Source: Gellertiella hungarica (GTDB lineage: Bacteria > Pseudomonadota > Alphaproteobacteria > Rhizobiales > Rhizobiaceae). Taken from it: a stretch of 64,000 nucleotides of DNA. Where the stretch lies: NCBI RefSeq assembly GCF_014197145.1, contig NZ_JACIEZ010000004.1:339708-403707 (forward strand). The letters run 5' to 3'. The translations under genes were made by a program, and so were the position numbers. Positions 8,620-17,675 of the stretch are shown here, one piece after another (position 1 is the first letter of the stretch; each line of letters opens with the position of its first letter). The notes beneath the pieces were generated by a model that saw only the letters and a list, made by a program, of their open reading frames with translations, was not told where the DNA came from and searched no databases.

Positions 8620-8779
8620 CTATTCGGCATTTCGCGCAACGCGAAAGCTTGCCGGTCCGGCAGGCTGCCGATCGGGTTCATCCGCAGGGTTCAGATATCT
8701 GTCTGCGAGGCCACCCCGTCCGATGCCGGCCTCTCCGCTTACGGCACCATCGCCCGCCGGACATCACGCCCCGGGGCGT

Positions 8780-9862
8780 TCAATCATCGTCCTGTTCCCG
8801 CTCCCTTTTCGGGGAATGGCCGAACCGCCTGCGGTAGCACTTGGAGAAATGCGAGGCCGAGACGAAACCGCAGGCCTTGCCGATATCGACGATCGGCAGA
8901 TCGGATTTCTGCAGCAGCATCTGCGCCTCCTCCAGCCGAACATGGAGATAGAAGCGCGCCGGCGCCTGTTGCCCCTCGAGTTCGAAAAGCCTCTCGACCT
9001 GCCTGCGGGACATGCCCAGTTGCCGTACCAGCACCGTCAGCGGCAGGGGCTGCACGATATTGGCCTTCATGATGGAAATCGCCGCCGCCAGCCGGGGATT
9101 GCTGATCTTGATCGAGGAGGTGTCCGGCCTGCGCTGCCGGTGACGGGCGGGGCGCACCTGTTCCACCACATGATGATTGCAGAGCTGCGAGGCGATCTCC
9201 GCGCCGAGATCCTGCCGCACCAGGCTCATCGCCAGATCGAGCGTGGCGGTCTGGCCGGCGCAGGTCGTTATGCGGTCGCCGACATCATAAAGACGGCAAT
9301 CCACCTCCACCCTGGGATAGCGGGCGTCGAATTCCGGCAGATACTGCCAGTGCGCGGCACAGCGCGCTCCATTCAGGAAGCCTGTTTCAGCCAGAAGCAG
9401 CGTGCCGCGGCCTGCACCGATGAGCCGCGCGCCGGCGCGGTAGACCTCCTGCAGGTAGCGCTTCACCTTGACCGTGAGGATCTGGCTTGCCGGACGGTCT
9501 GACGAAAGGAACAGGATATCCGTCCGCTCGAAGGGACGCAGGCCATGCAGTTCCAGCCCGATATCCGTGCCGCATTCGAGGCTGATGCCCGCATCCGATT
9601 CCACGTGGCGGTCCTGAACCGAGACGAAACGCCAGCGGTAGACCTGGCGCTGCGCGAGGCGGTTGGCGTGTTCGAAGGCCTCTATGGCGGCGGAGACGGA
9701 GAAAAGGCAGAAGCCGGGAATGAGAAGGAAGGTAACGGCAACACCGGCCTGACCGGCGAGAACGGGGGGTTCGGCCGGCCTGGGGGTGGCGCTCTTTTCC
9801 TCAAGGCACAACCCGGCTCCCCTGCCGCGGAATTCAGAATGGCTGATAGCTGCGACTGTCAT
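8780..9862 (-). CDS. GlxA-type AraC-family transcriptional regulator
   Basis: The protein (about 360 aa from ATG 9862) has an N-terminal DJ-1/PfpI-like domain, here without a convincing catalytic Cys nucleophile (GAGRGTLLLAETGFLNG), and a C-terminal AraC helix-turn-helix pair ending ACGFVSASHFSKCYRRRFGHSP. The ATG at 9862 follows AGGA by six bases; an open extension upstream is probably not translated. GlxA-type regulators of this kind (GbdR, CdhR and relatives) often control glycine betaine, carnitine or methylamine catabolism. It lies downstream of tdm on the same strand (244-bp gap), so it is a candidate regulator of the methylated-amine genes. Confidence 0.8.
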   Translation of the reverse strand: MTVAAISHSEFRGRGAGLCLEEKSATPRPAEPPVLAGQAGVAVTFLLIPGFCLFSVSAAIEAFEHANRLAQRQVYRWRFVSVQDRHVESDAGISLECGTDIGLELHGLRPFERTDILFLSSDRPASQILTVKVKRYLQEVYRAGARLIGAGRGTLLLAETGFLNGARCAAHWQYLPEFDARYPRVEVDCRLYDVGDRITTCAGQTATLDLAMSLVRQDLGAEIASQLCNHHVVEQVRPARHRQRRPDTSSIKISNPRLAAAISIMKANIVQPLPLTVLVRQLGMSRRQVERLFELEGQQAPARFYLHVRLEEAQMLLQKSDLPIVDIGKACGFVSASHFSKCYRRRFGHSPKREREQDDD

Positions 9863-10106
9863 GGCGGTCCTCATCCATCCGAAGCCCGCCGGCCCTGAGG
9901 CGCGGAAGGGCTCACACCAAATTCTCTCAGGCACCCCGGGCACCACGCATCGGACGCCTCACCGTCAACTGGCGGGTCCGGCGCGCAAATGCAGGAAGGG
10001 ATCGGAAGGCCCGGTTCGGTTTCGCTCGGGTCGTCGAGGCGCTGCCCCCCTGCCGGGAAACGCAAGCTCAAGCCCGATCCACCGATCCCCGGCGCCCCGC
10101 CTTTCC

Positions 10107-12485
10107 TCAGCTTTGCGGCCGGGTCTTCTTCGGGTCGTAGTGGGAAAGCGGCACGATGCGTGCGGGAAGGCGCTTCTGCTGTCCATCGAGCTTGCCCACC
10201 TCCAGTGCCGTTCCCGTTTCCGCATGGGCGACATCGACACGGGCGAGTGCGATGTTCTTGCCGAGGAGGGGCGAGCGGACGGAGGAGGTCACTTCGCCCA
10301 CCTGCGCCCGTCCCACATGGAGGCTGTCGCCATGGCCCACGTCGACGCTGGACTCGATCTCGAGGCCGACAAACCTGCGGACCGGGTGTTCCTTGCGGCG
10401 GATGAGGGCCTCCCGGCCGATGAAATCATCCGTCTTCGTCTTGAGCGGCACGGTGAAGCCGATGCCCGCCTCGAAGGGATCGGTCTGATCGGAAAAATCA
10501 TAGCCGGCGAAGATCAGCCCAGCCTCGATGCGCACCATGTCCAGCGCCGCAAGCCCCATGGGCTTCAGCCCCAGATCGCCGCCATGGGTCCAGACCGCGT
10601 CATAGACGGCAGTGCCGTCCTTGGGATGGCAGAAGATTTCGAAGCCGAGTTCGCCCGTGTAGCCGGTACGCGACACCACGACCGGGGCCCCGTCGGGGCC
10701 GCCGATGCGGCCGATGGTGAAGCGGAACCAGCCCAGCTCGTCGATGGACGGCTGGTGCGGCGCGGTCCAGATCATCCGTCTCATGATCTCGCGCGAATTC
10801 GGCCCCTGGACCGCGAGATTGTGCAGCTGGTCGGTGGAGGAGCGGACCATCACGTTGAGGCCGAGCTTTTCCGCCTGCTCGCGCATCCAGATTCCGCCGT
10901 AATCGTCACCGCCGATCCAGCGGAACTGGTCGCGGCCGAGGCGGAACAGGGTCCCGTCGTCGATCATGCCGCCGTGCTCGTAGCACATGGCGGAATAGAC
11001 CACCTGTCCCTGTGAAAGCTTCTTCACGTCGCGGGTCAGCACCCACTGCATCAGCGCTTCCGCATCGGGGCCGGTCACCTCCCACTTGCGCAGCGGCGAG
11101 AGATCGAGCACCACCGCCTTCTCGCGGCAGGCCCAGTATTCCTCGATCGCACCATGGGCCGAATAGACCTGCGGCAGCCAGTATCCCTTGTATTCCACAT
11201 GGTGCCGGGTCTTTTCCGCGATACGCTCGTGGAAGGCGGTTTCCTTGGTCATTTTCGGCTCCGAGGCGGGCGTGGGGCGATAGGCGACCGAGCGGGAGAA
11301 TTTCTCCTGCCCGGAATAGGTCCGGACATGGATATCGCTGAGATACCAGCCATTGGCCGGCGAGGTATCGTCAGGACAGGCCGAATTGACACAGACGATG
11401 TCCGTCAGCGCCCGGAAGAGAACGTAATCCCCGGGCCGGCTCCAGGGCTCGTCGCTGACAAGCACCCCATGGGCGTCGATATTGGTGTTGAAGAAGAGGT
11501 TGACCGCCATCCAGCCCGGCCGCGGATCGACCCCGTGGTCCTTGAGCGCCCGGTTGAAATTGTCGGAGCAGTTCGCATGGCCGGGATAGCCGATGTCGTC
11601 GTAGTATTTCGAGGCGCAGGCCATGGCGAAGGCATCGTGCCGCCCGACGGTATCCTGCACCACCTCCACGAGGGGCACCCAGTCCTGATCGTAATACTTG
11701 GAGTGGAGGCCGGGCATGGAATAGGCGTGGCCCATCAGGGTCCGGCTCGTGGTCACATCGAGCGCATGCTGAATGCCCTTGTCGAGCTTGCGCGCATCGA
11801 AGCACTGGAAATCGGTGCACTGGCGCCCGTCGACATCGATGATCTGGATATAGTCCCCGGCCTTCACGAAATAGCTTTCGGCGGTGGCGGACCGCACGCG
11901 AAGGTCGAGAACCGGATCGGCCAGCGGATCGGGAAGGTCGAACTGACCCACCAGGCGCGGCGAGGCGCGCTTCAGCAGCACGGTGACGGGTGTCGCCGTA
12001 TCCTGCGCGTCCGGGGTCATCGGCAGGCCGGGCGCTGCCACCAGCAGCCAGCCATCGTCGAGCGCGGTGAATGCGGCGGAATCACCAGCCCGGGAATCGG
12101 CGCCGAACAGGTGGATTGCGCCTGCTTTCGCAAGATCGATGCCACGGATCTGGAGGCCACGGCGAAGACGGCCGAGCCCCTCGCCCGCCGTTTCCCCGGC
12201 CGCCAGCATGGCTTTCAGGCCCGCCGCCGAGCCGTTGGGCGCCTGGCCGAGGATCGCCGCGTCGATGCGGCCATCGAGCCCTGCGGCGACCATCTCCACC
12301 GGCTGTCCGCCCTCGTCGTTGAGGATGGTCACACGGTCGCCGGTCTTGATCTGAAGCAGCGACGCACCCCCGCCCTGGACCACATGCCGCTCCTCGCCGT
12401 GATGGCGCGAATAGCTGCGCGGCGTCAGGATTCGGGAAGGGCGGGGTGGTCCCGCGATGACATCTGGATAGGCAAGAGCTACCAT
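10107..12485 (-). CDS. tdm: Trimethylamine N-oxide demethylase (DUF1989 + GcvT fusion)
   Basis: The 792-aa protein combines an N-terminal DUF1989-type region (with QCTDFQCFDARKLD, NCSDNFN and CVNSACPDDTSPANGW, Cys and Asp groups suited to metal binding) with a C-terminal GcvT aminomethyltransferase domain from about residue 415 (EYKGYWLPQVYSAHG to KTRPQS; LAVQGPNSREIM, SRTGYTGELGFEIFC). This fusion and length are characteristic of Tdm, which splits TMAO into dimethylamine and formaldehyde, the latter trapped by tetrahydrofolate at the GcvT domain. Start ATG 12485. It lies 167 bp downstream of a GlxA-type regulator gene and within the tmm-dmm-gmaS-mgs cluster, which strongly supports the assignment. 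Confidence 0.9.
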   Translation of the reverse strand: MVALAYPDVIAGPPRPSRILTPRSYSRHHGEERHVVQGGGASLLQIKTGDRVTILNDEGGQPVEMVAAGLDGRIDAAILGQAPNGSAAGLKAMLAAGETAGEGLGRLRRGLQIRGIDLAKAGAIHLFGADSRAGDSAAFTALDDGWLLVAAPGLPMTPDAQDTATPVTVLLKRASPRLVGQFDLPDPLADPVLDLRVRSATAESYFVKAGDYIQIIDVDGRQCTDFQCFDARKLDKGIQHALDVTTSRTLMGHAYSMPGLHSKYYDQDWVPLVEVVQDTVGRHDAFAMACASKYYDDIGYPGHANCSDNFNRALKDHGVDPRPGWMAVNLFFNTNIDAHGVLVSDEPWSRPGDYVLFRALTDIVCVNSACPDDTSPANGWYLSDIHVRTYSGQEKFSRSVAYRPTPASEPKMTKETAFHERIAEKTRHHVEYKGYWLPQVYSAHGAIEEYWACREKAVVLDLSPLRKWEVTGPDAEALMQWVLTRDVKKLSQGQVVYSAMCYEHGGMIDDGTLFRLGRDQFRWIGGDDYGGIWMREQAEKLGLNVMVRSSTDQLHNLAVQGPNSREIMRRMIWTAPHQPSIDELGWFRFTIGRIGGPDGAPVVVSRTGYTGELGFEIFCHPKDGTAVYDAVWTHGGDLGLKPMGLAALDMVRIEAGLIFAGYDFSDQTDPFEAGIGFTVPLKTKTDDFIGREALIRRKEHPVRRFVGLEIESSVDVGHGDSLHVGRAQVGEVTSSVRSPLLGKNIALARVDVAHAETGTALEVGKLDGQQKRLPARIVPLSHYDPKKTRPQS

Positions 12486-12508
12486 GTTCGCCTCGCTTCA
12501 TAGCCGGA

Positions 12509-12526
12509 TTTTTATCACAAGGAAAA
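12509..12526. promoter_or_regulatory. Candidate operator before tdm
   Basis: On the minus strand this reads TTTTCCT-TGTGA-TAAAA, a relaxed version of the TTTTTCCT-N5-GAAA dyad seen upstream of tmm, mgsA and the XRE-cupin gene. It lies 24-41 bp before the tdm start. The match is imperfect. Confidence 0.35.
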
Positions 12527-12652
12527 CTTGTTCATTCTCATTAAATACCGACTCCCCTGCCGGAGACAAGCGGCAAATGCGATGGAAGCACGAATTTGCG
12601 CCTCCACGAAGGCATCTCCCCTTGAATTCAAACAGAAATTTTCGCTATCGCG

Positions 12653-13660
12653 CTATTGCGCGTCGTCCGGGCGGGGACCGAGGCCATTGCGAAGGCTCTG
12701 GGTAAGGCCCCGCTCTGTCTTGGGGCTGACGCCGAAGGCCGCCTGGTAGTGGTGCACCATGCGGCTGACCGTGGGATAGCCGACGGAGGCGGCGATCTCG
12801 GCGATGGGATCGTTGGTATAGAGAACCCTCTGCCGCGCCTTTGCGAGCCGCAGCCGATGATAGTAGCGCAAGGGGCTCTGCCCCGTTTCCTGCTTGAACT
12901 GGCGATCGAAGTGGCGCCCGGAAAGACCGACGGCAGCAGCGATGTCGGGAATGCGCAGCGGATCCTCGATATGGCTTTCGAACAGACGGATCGCCTCGCG
13001 GATCTTGCCCGTCAGGCTGTCTTCCGTGGCGCCGAGGCGGGCGACGGGGACCTTTTGCGAGGCATCCGCATCGCGCACGAAGGGATGCTGGAACCAGCAG
13101 GCCACCTCGGTCATGCAGTCGCGCCCGAGGCGCTGCTCGATGAGCTTCAGCATGAGGTCGAAGACCGCTCCCGCGCCCGAGACGGTGTTGCGCCGCCGCT
13201 CCTGCACGATCACGGACTGGGAGGCGGCGACATCCGGGAATTCCGCGCGGAAGGCCGCCTCATAGCACCAGTGCACCGAGCAGGTGCGGTCGTCCATGAG
13301 ACCGGAGCGCGCAAGCGGAAAGATGCCGCCCGAAAAGGCGCCGATGGTGATGCCGGTCCGGTCGAGCCAGCGCAGCCGGGCGCGCCCCCGGCGCGGATCG
13401 GAAAACTCCGCCGTGGGAGGAGACACGAGATAGAGATGGTCCAGACCGTCCGCGTCCTGAAAGATCATGTCCGGCTTGAAGCCGAGTTCGGCCGAACAGC
13501 GCACGGGCTCATCCGTCTCCGCCAGCAGCCGCCAGACAAAGGCCCGTTGCCCGGAAATTTCGTTGGCCGCCCGAAGGGGTTCGATGGCCGAGGTAAGGCA
13601 GGCCATCGGGAAACCCGGAAACATCAGGAATCCGAGACGGAGCGGACCTTCGGCTTGCAT
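12653..13660 (-). CDS. GlxA-type AraC-family regulator coupled to dmmC
   Basis: The 335-aa product has an N-terminal DJ-1/PfpI-like domain beginning LGFLMFPGFPMACLTSAIEPL and a C-terminal AraC domain (IPDIAAAVGLSGRHFDRQFKQ and PIAEIAASVGYPTVSRMVHHY). The start at ATG 13660 shares its A with the dmmC TGA, so translation is coupled to dmmDABC. Being embedded between dmmC and tdm, it is the most likely specific activator of the dimethylamine and TMAO genes, by analogy with GbdR/CdhR-type regulators of quaternary amine catabolism. The effector is unknown; a methylated amine is the obvious guess. Confidence 0.82.
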   Translation of the reverse strand: MQAEGPLRLGFLMFPGFPMACLTSAIEPLRAANEISGQRAFVWRLLAETDEPVRCSAELGFKPDMIFQDADGLDHLYLVSPPTAEFSDPRRGRARLRWLDRTGITIGAFSGGIFPLARSGLMDDRTCSVHWCYEAAFRAEFPDVAASQSVIVQERRRNTVSGAGAVFDLMLKLIEQRLGRDCMTEVACWFQHPFVRDADASQKVPVARLGATEDSLTGKIREAIRLFESHIEDPLRIPDIAAAVGLSGRHFDRQFKQETGQSPLRYYHRLRLAKARQRVLYTNDPIAEIAASVGYPTVSRMVHHYQAAFGVSPKTERGLTQSLRNGLGPRPDDAQ

Positions 13661-14727
13661 CAGTCTTCCGGCCACCATCCGGGCGAGGTGGGCGCGCCGT
13701 CGTCGTAACTCGACAGCCATTCGGCCATCGCATCCCGGTTTCGCAGGAAGCCCTTGTAGGCGGCGAGATCGGGGTGAATGTCGCGCACCACCCGGTGCAG
13801 GCGCCGGCCCCATTTCGGGACTGTCACCAGTTCCTCGAACTTTCCGAGATAGGCGCGGATGGAAAAGGCGATCGCATTGGAGCGCGGCAGCCGGAACAGT
13901 GCCTGCAACTCGACCCGGAGATGCATCATGTGGCCCATGTTCTCCTGGTTCAGCGTGGTGCGCATGTAGCCCCATTCCGGATAGGTTTCCGGCGCCGTAT
14001 CGAGCAGCGGATTGACGGTCATCGTCCAGTTGAAGCGGCGCACCGGCGCACCATGCTGGAGCTTCAGCAGGAATTTCAGCGCGCGATCGAAAATGCCCTT
14101 CTCATGGGCAAGCGGCACCGGGGCATGCCATTCGTGGAAGTTCATGCCGATGTCGAAATCGAGAGACCAGTCCGCCTGGGTCGTCACCATGCCGGCATCC
14201 ACCCACAGCGTGCCCTCGCGCTCGTCCTGCAGGGTGAAATCGCCCTGTGTCTGGCGGGTGATGTATTCCATCGGCCCGCAGGGCAGCGTGGTTTCGTCCA
14301 GAAAGGTAAAGCTGTGGTCGATGCCGAGCGGCCGGTTGATCCAGCGCCAACGGTCGCCATTCTTCGTCAGGCTGAACCATTGGGGATATTCGCGCGCCTT
14401 GGACTCCATGATGAGTTCGAGAAGATCCCATCCCGCCAGGGTCATGTGGGGCAGCGACTGACAGCGCAGCGGGTCCTTCGCCAGGATGCGGGCGCGGTCG
14501 CGCATCTCGCTGACATAGTGCTCGTCCACATCGAAGGTCTTCTCGAAGACAGATCCCTTCCGTCCCGGAACATGCGGCTCCATGTTGACCGAATACATGT
14601 AGTCGTCCCGGTCGAAGGGGAAGGGGAAGCGGCGGATTGCGGCCGGAGAATTGCGGTAGGTGAAGTCGTCGACGAAGGTCTCGTCGCGGAAGAACTCATC
14701 GAAGGCATATTCGACATCCAGGCTCAT
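13660..14727 (-). CDS. dmmC: Dimethylamine monooxygenase subunit DmmC (DUF3445, haem-dependent N-demethylase-like)
   Basis: This 355-aa protein resembles the DUF3445 / haem-dependent oxidative N-demethylase alpha-subunit family. Visible features include PFDRDDYMYSVNMEPHVPG, HMTLAGWDLLELIMES, LGIDHSFTF and a C-terminal RVELQALFRLPRSNAIAFSIRAYL. With DmmA and DmmB it oxidatively demethylates dimethylamine to methylamine and formaldehyde, drawing electrons from NADPH through DmmB. It starts 11 bp after dmmB and ends in a one-base overlap with the AraC regulator. The gene order dmmD-dmmA-dmmB-dmmC matches characterised loci. Subunit letters follow that order and may differ between naming schemes. 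Confidence 0.85.
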   Translation of the reverse strand: MSLDVEYAFDEFFRDETFVDDFTYRNSPAAIRRFPFPFDRDDYMYSVNMEPHVPGRKGSVFEKTFDVDEHYVSEMRDRARILAKDPLRCQSLPHMTLAGWDLLELIMESKAREYPQWFSLTKNGDRWRWINRPLGIDHSFTFLDETTLPCGPMEYITRQTQGDFTLQDEREGTLWVDAGMVTTQADWSLDFDIGMNFHEWHAPVPLAHEKGIFDRALKFLLKLQHGAPVRRFNWTMTVNPLLDTAPETYPEWGYMRTTLNQENMGHMMHLRVELQALFRLPRSNAIAFSIRAYLGKFEELVTVPKWGRRLHRVVRDIHPDLAAYKGFLRNRDAMAEWLSSYDDGAPTSPGWWPED

Positions 14728-14738
14728 TCCGTTCCCTC

Positions 14739-15701
14739 CTATCGGTCAATCACCAGTGTCCGGCCTTCGAAGCGGCTGACACAGGGCATGATCTTCGTGT
14801 TGGTGGCCATGTCTTCCGGCGTGAGCCAGTGGTCGCGATGGTCGATCCGGCCATCGCAGCGCACGACATCCGTCTCGCACTGGCCGCAGGCACCACCCCG
14901 GCAGAGATAGGGAGCATCGACGCCCGCCGCTTCCATGGCCTCCAGCAGCGACTGGGTCGAGCCGACGGTGAGGGTCTTCCCCGACCGTTCGAGCGTCACG
15001 GCGAAGGGCGCACCGGTTGCCGGCGCGGTGAACTCCTCGAAATGCACCGCATGGGTGGCCCAACCCGCGGTGGCGGCGGCGGAGCGTACCCAGTTCAGCA
15101 TGCCCTTCGGACCGCAGCAGTAGAGATGGGTGCCGAGCGGCTGCCGGGACAGAAGATCGGCAAGCGGCAGCGTGTCGCCCTGCTCGTCGAAATAGAGATG
15201 GACCCGATCACCGTGGGCGGCCTTGAGGCTGTCGCCATAGGCGCAGAGCGCCGGGTTGCGCGTCGCATAATGCAGCTCGAAGCGGCCGCCGAAGCGGGCG
15301 AGCTGGCGGGTCATCGCCAGGAAGGGCGTGATGCCGATGCCGCCGGCGATGAACAGGTGCTTGCGGGCGCGGTTGTCCAGCGGGAAGAGGTTCACCGGAT
15401 GGCTGAGAACCATGTCCATGCCCGGCCTCACATGGCGGTGCATGTAAAGCGAACCGCCACGGCCTGCATCGTCCCTGCGCACGGAGATCTCGTAGCCGGT
15501 CCGGTCCTCGGGATCCGACATCAGCGAATAGGGATTGAGCCGGCGGGTGCCGTTGTCGTCCATCTCGACGACGGTGTGCGCGCCGCCGGAGAAGGCCGGC
15601 AGAAGGCCGCCGTCGCGGGCGACGAAACGGAAGCGGGTGATCAGGTCGTTCACCTTGACCACCTCGGCCACTCTTACATTCAGCTTCGGGCCGCCACTCA
15701 T
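14739..15701 (-). CDS. dmmB: Dimethylamine monooxygenase reductase subunit DmmB
   Basis: The 320-aa protein is a phthalate-dioxygenase-reductase/VanB-type oxidoreductase: an N-terminal flavin-binding barrel (RRLNPYSLMSDP), a pyridine-nucleotide domain (FIAGGIGITPFLAM and HLYCCGPKGML) and a C-terminal plant-type 2Fe-2S domain (CRGGACGQC with a later Cys in MPCVSRF). It passes electrons from NAD(P)H to the DmmC oxygenase. The start ATG 15701 overlaps the dmmA stop (ATGA), a sign of tight coupling. Confidence 0.88.
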   Translation of the reverse strand: MSGGPKLNVRVAEVVKVNDLITRFRFVARDGGLLPAFSGGAHTVVEMDDNGTRRLNPYSLMSDPEDRTGYEISVRRDDAGRGGSLYMHRHVRPGMDMVLSHPVNLFPLDNRARKHLFIAGGIGITPFLAMTRQLARFGGRFELHYATRNPALCAYGDSLKAAHGDRVHLYFDEQGDTLPLADLLSRQPLGTHLYCCGPKGMLNWVRSAAATAGWATHAVHFEEFTAPATGAPFAVTLERSGKTLTVGSTQSLLEAMEAAGVDAPYLCRGGACGQCETDVVRCDGRIDHRDHWLTPEDMATNTKIMPCVSRFEGRTLVIDR

Positions 15702-16321
15702 CTGAAACGCTCCACTGGAGGGGGAACCTGCCCCCTGTCTTCCGCATCGATATTGACGCCCTGGAAGGCGGCAAGGCGGCGCGAATAGTGATCGCGCACG
15801 AAAAGATGCAGTCCGCAATGGCTGCACTGGAAGGGATCGGTACGGACGTTCTCGGTCACGCCCTTGCAGTGCACGCACTGAACACGGCGCACCGTGGACC
15901 CCCGGTGTTCCTTCTGAATGTCGGAATGGGGAAAGCCGAGCGCCATGATGTCCCGTTCGGCCTGACCCATCAGGCCTTCGGTGCCGGTCAGATAGATCTG
16001 CGTGCCCATCTGGACGTCCTGCAGCACCCGCGCCAGGCGGAAGAGAAGCGTCGGGACAGACGCGGCCTTCTGTGCCTGCGCGGCCCCGAGCGCGGCAATC
16101 CGATCCCATTCGTCGGTTCCGTTCGGCCCGGCCGTGTAGAGGATGTGGCTTTTCGCCAGCATGGAGGCCGCATCCGCAGCCTTCGCGAAGAGAGCGATGA
16201 CGGCGTCCGCGCCCTCCCCGTCCGCGACGATCAAGTGAAAGATACCAGCCCGGGGCTCTAGCTCTCCGTAAACCGGCCGGCTGCGGATCGAGGGTGGAAA
16301 CTCCGTCTTCGTCATCGTCAC
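15698..16321 (-). CDS. dmmA: Dimethylamine monooxygenase subunit DmmA
   Basis: The 207-aa protein has the DmmA-like N-terminal domain and a C-terminal zinc-ribbon or rubredoxin-like knot with four cysteines (Cys149, Cys152, Cys166, Cys169 in QCVHC and QCSHC), followed by VRDHYSRRLAAFQGV, a typical family ending. It is a small subunit of the DmmABC dimethylamine monooxygenase; the Cys4 site may hold metal for electron transfer or structure. It overlaps dmmB by four bases and follows dmmD after 77 bp. Confidence 0.85.
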   Translation of the reverse strand: MTMTKTEFPPSIRSRPVYGELEPRAGIFHLIVADGEGADAVIALFAKAADAASMLAKSHILYTAGPNGTDEWDRIAALGAAQAQKAASVPTLLFRLARVLQDVQMGTQIYLTGTEGLMGQAERDIMALGFPHSDIQKEHRGSTVRRVQCVHCKGVTENVRTDPFQCSHCGLHLFVRDHYSRRLAAFQGVNIDAEDRGQVPPPVERFR

Positions 16322-16398
16322 GACACCTGTAGCATGCGGCAGACACCAGCGGTTTTCCGGGCCCTGGAAAGACCGGGCCCGGCATCGTCACGTCGGGC

Positions 16399-17535
16399 TC
16401 AGTCCTGAACGGTGCGCCGCTTCTTGTCGACGTCGTAGAAGGGCAGCGAATGGGTCCTGGCCTTGATGGCGCCGTGGGTGGCGCACTGGACCACCAGATC
16501 CGTGTCGTTGTTGGCGCAATCCACGGGAATGCGGGCAATCGCGATGTTGTGCTTGTTGAGCGGCGAATACATGGCCTGGGTGACGACGCCCACCTGCTTG
16601 CCGTCCCGCATCACGGGAGCGCCGTTGCCCGGCGGGTTGGTGCCTTCCATCTTCAGGCCCCAGATCTTGAAGCGCTCCCTGCCCTTCAGGCGGTAATGCT
16701 CTTCCGCGCCGCGGAACCCGACCTTGCCGGGCGAAACGGTGAAGTCGAGGCCGAGCTCCCACAGCGTGTCGCCGGGGCCTTCGTTCTCGAAGGGATACAT
16801 TTCCGAATTGTCGAAGGGGAAGAACAGCAGGTAGCTCTCGGTGCGCAGCAGGTCGAGCGTGGTGAAGCGGCAGGGAATGATGCCCATGGACTTGCCCTCG
16901 TCGAGGATGCGGTCCCAGATCATCACGGCGTCCTGTCCGCGGCAGAAGATCTCGTAGCCGCGCTCGCCCGTGTAGCCGGTCCGGCTGATGGTGATCGGCT
17001 TGCCGAAGAGCGCCGCCGGCATGTGGCTGAAATAGGGGAGCTTGCGGATCCCGGGGATGTGCTTTTCGAGATAGTCGACCGCAAGCGGCCCCTGCAGCGA
17101 AAGGTCATGCAGGTTGTCGTCGAAGCGGATCGACACGTCGCGTCCGGTGGAAGCCATGGTGAGCTGCTCGTGGCCCTGCCCCGACCCATGCACGACGGTA
17201 AAGCTATTCGGCCCGAAGCGGTAGATGACGCAGTCGTCGATGAACTTGCCGGCATCGTTGAGCATGCAGGCATAGACCGCCTTGCCCGGCATCAGCTTTT
17301 CCATGTTGCGGGTCGTGGCCCGCTCGATCACGTGGCTGGCGGCGGGTCCCGAGATATGGACCTTCTTCAGGCCGGATACATCCATCAGCCCGGCCTTGGT
17401 GCGGATCGCCATGTATTCCGCGTCCGGATCGCCGTCATAGGACCAGGCGGTGCCCATGCCCGACCAGTCCTCCAGGTTGGAACCCAGCGCACGGTGGCGG
17501 TCGATCAAGGTTGAGAAACGCCAGGAATTCGTCAT
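16399..17535 (-). CDS. dmmD: DmmD, GcvT-family aminomethyltransferase of dimethylamine oxidation
   Basis: The 378-aa product is a complete GcvT/YgfZ-fold folate enzyme: LMDVSGLKKVHISGPAA near the N-terminus, LSLQGPLAVDYLEKH, SRTGYTGERGYEIFC and a C-terminal beta-barrel. In dmm operons this protein is thought to transfer the C1 unit released from dimethylamine to tetrahydrofolate, limiting free formaldehyde. It is first in the dmmDABC transcript. About 95 bp upstream lies a T-rich tract and the palindrome GGAAATTTCC. Confidence 0.85.
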   Translation of the reverse strand: MTNSWRFSTLIDRHRALGSNLEDWSGMGTAWSYDGDPDAEYMAIRTKAGLMDVSGLKKVHISGPAASHVIERATTRNMEKLMPGKAVYACMLNDAGKFIDDCVIYRFGPNSFTVVHGSGQGHEQLTMASTGRDVSIRFDDNLHDLSLQGPLAVDYLEKHIPGIRKLPYFSHMPAALFGKPITISRTGYTGERGYEIFCRGQDAVMIWDRILDEGKSMGIIPCRFTTLDLLRTESYLLFFPFDNSEMYPFENEGPGDTLWELGLDFTVSPGKVGFRGAEEHYRLKGRERFKIWGLKMEGTNPPGNGAPVMRDGKQVGVVTQAMYSPLNKHNIAIARIPVDCANNDTDLVVQCATHGAIKARTHSLPFYDVDKKRRTVQD

Positions 17536-17613
17536 CTGCTTGCTCCCCTTCAGTGTCCTTGTTTTTCGAAAGTCTGAGATGTTTGAACGGGAAAATCAAT
17601 ACTGGAATGCAAG

Positions 17614-17637
17614 TTTTTTTCTTTGAAGGAAATTTCC
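17614..17637. promoter_or_regulatory. T-tract and GGAAATTTCC palindrome before dmmD
   Basis: A run of seven T followed by CTTTGAAGGAAA, and the 10-bp palindrome at 17628-17637, sit about 80-100 bp upstream of dmmD. They partly resemble the TTTTTCCT-N5-GAAA dyad of neighbouring promoters but the spacing is different, so a shared regulator is only a possibility. Confidence 0.25.
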
Positions 17638-17675
17638 GGGAAGGCGGGCGCTCGCCGCCCTCCCGGGGGTCTGCA

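Noticed and set aside
17640..17675. GC-rich hairpin after the permease gene as a terminator
   Set aside because: Stem is imperfect and no T tract follows on the minus strand.
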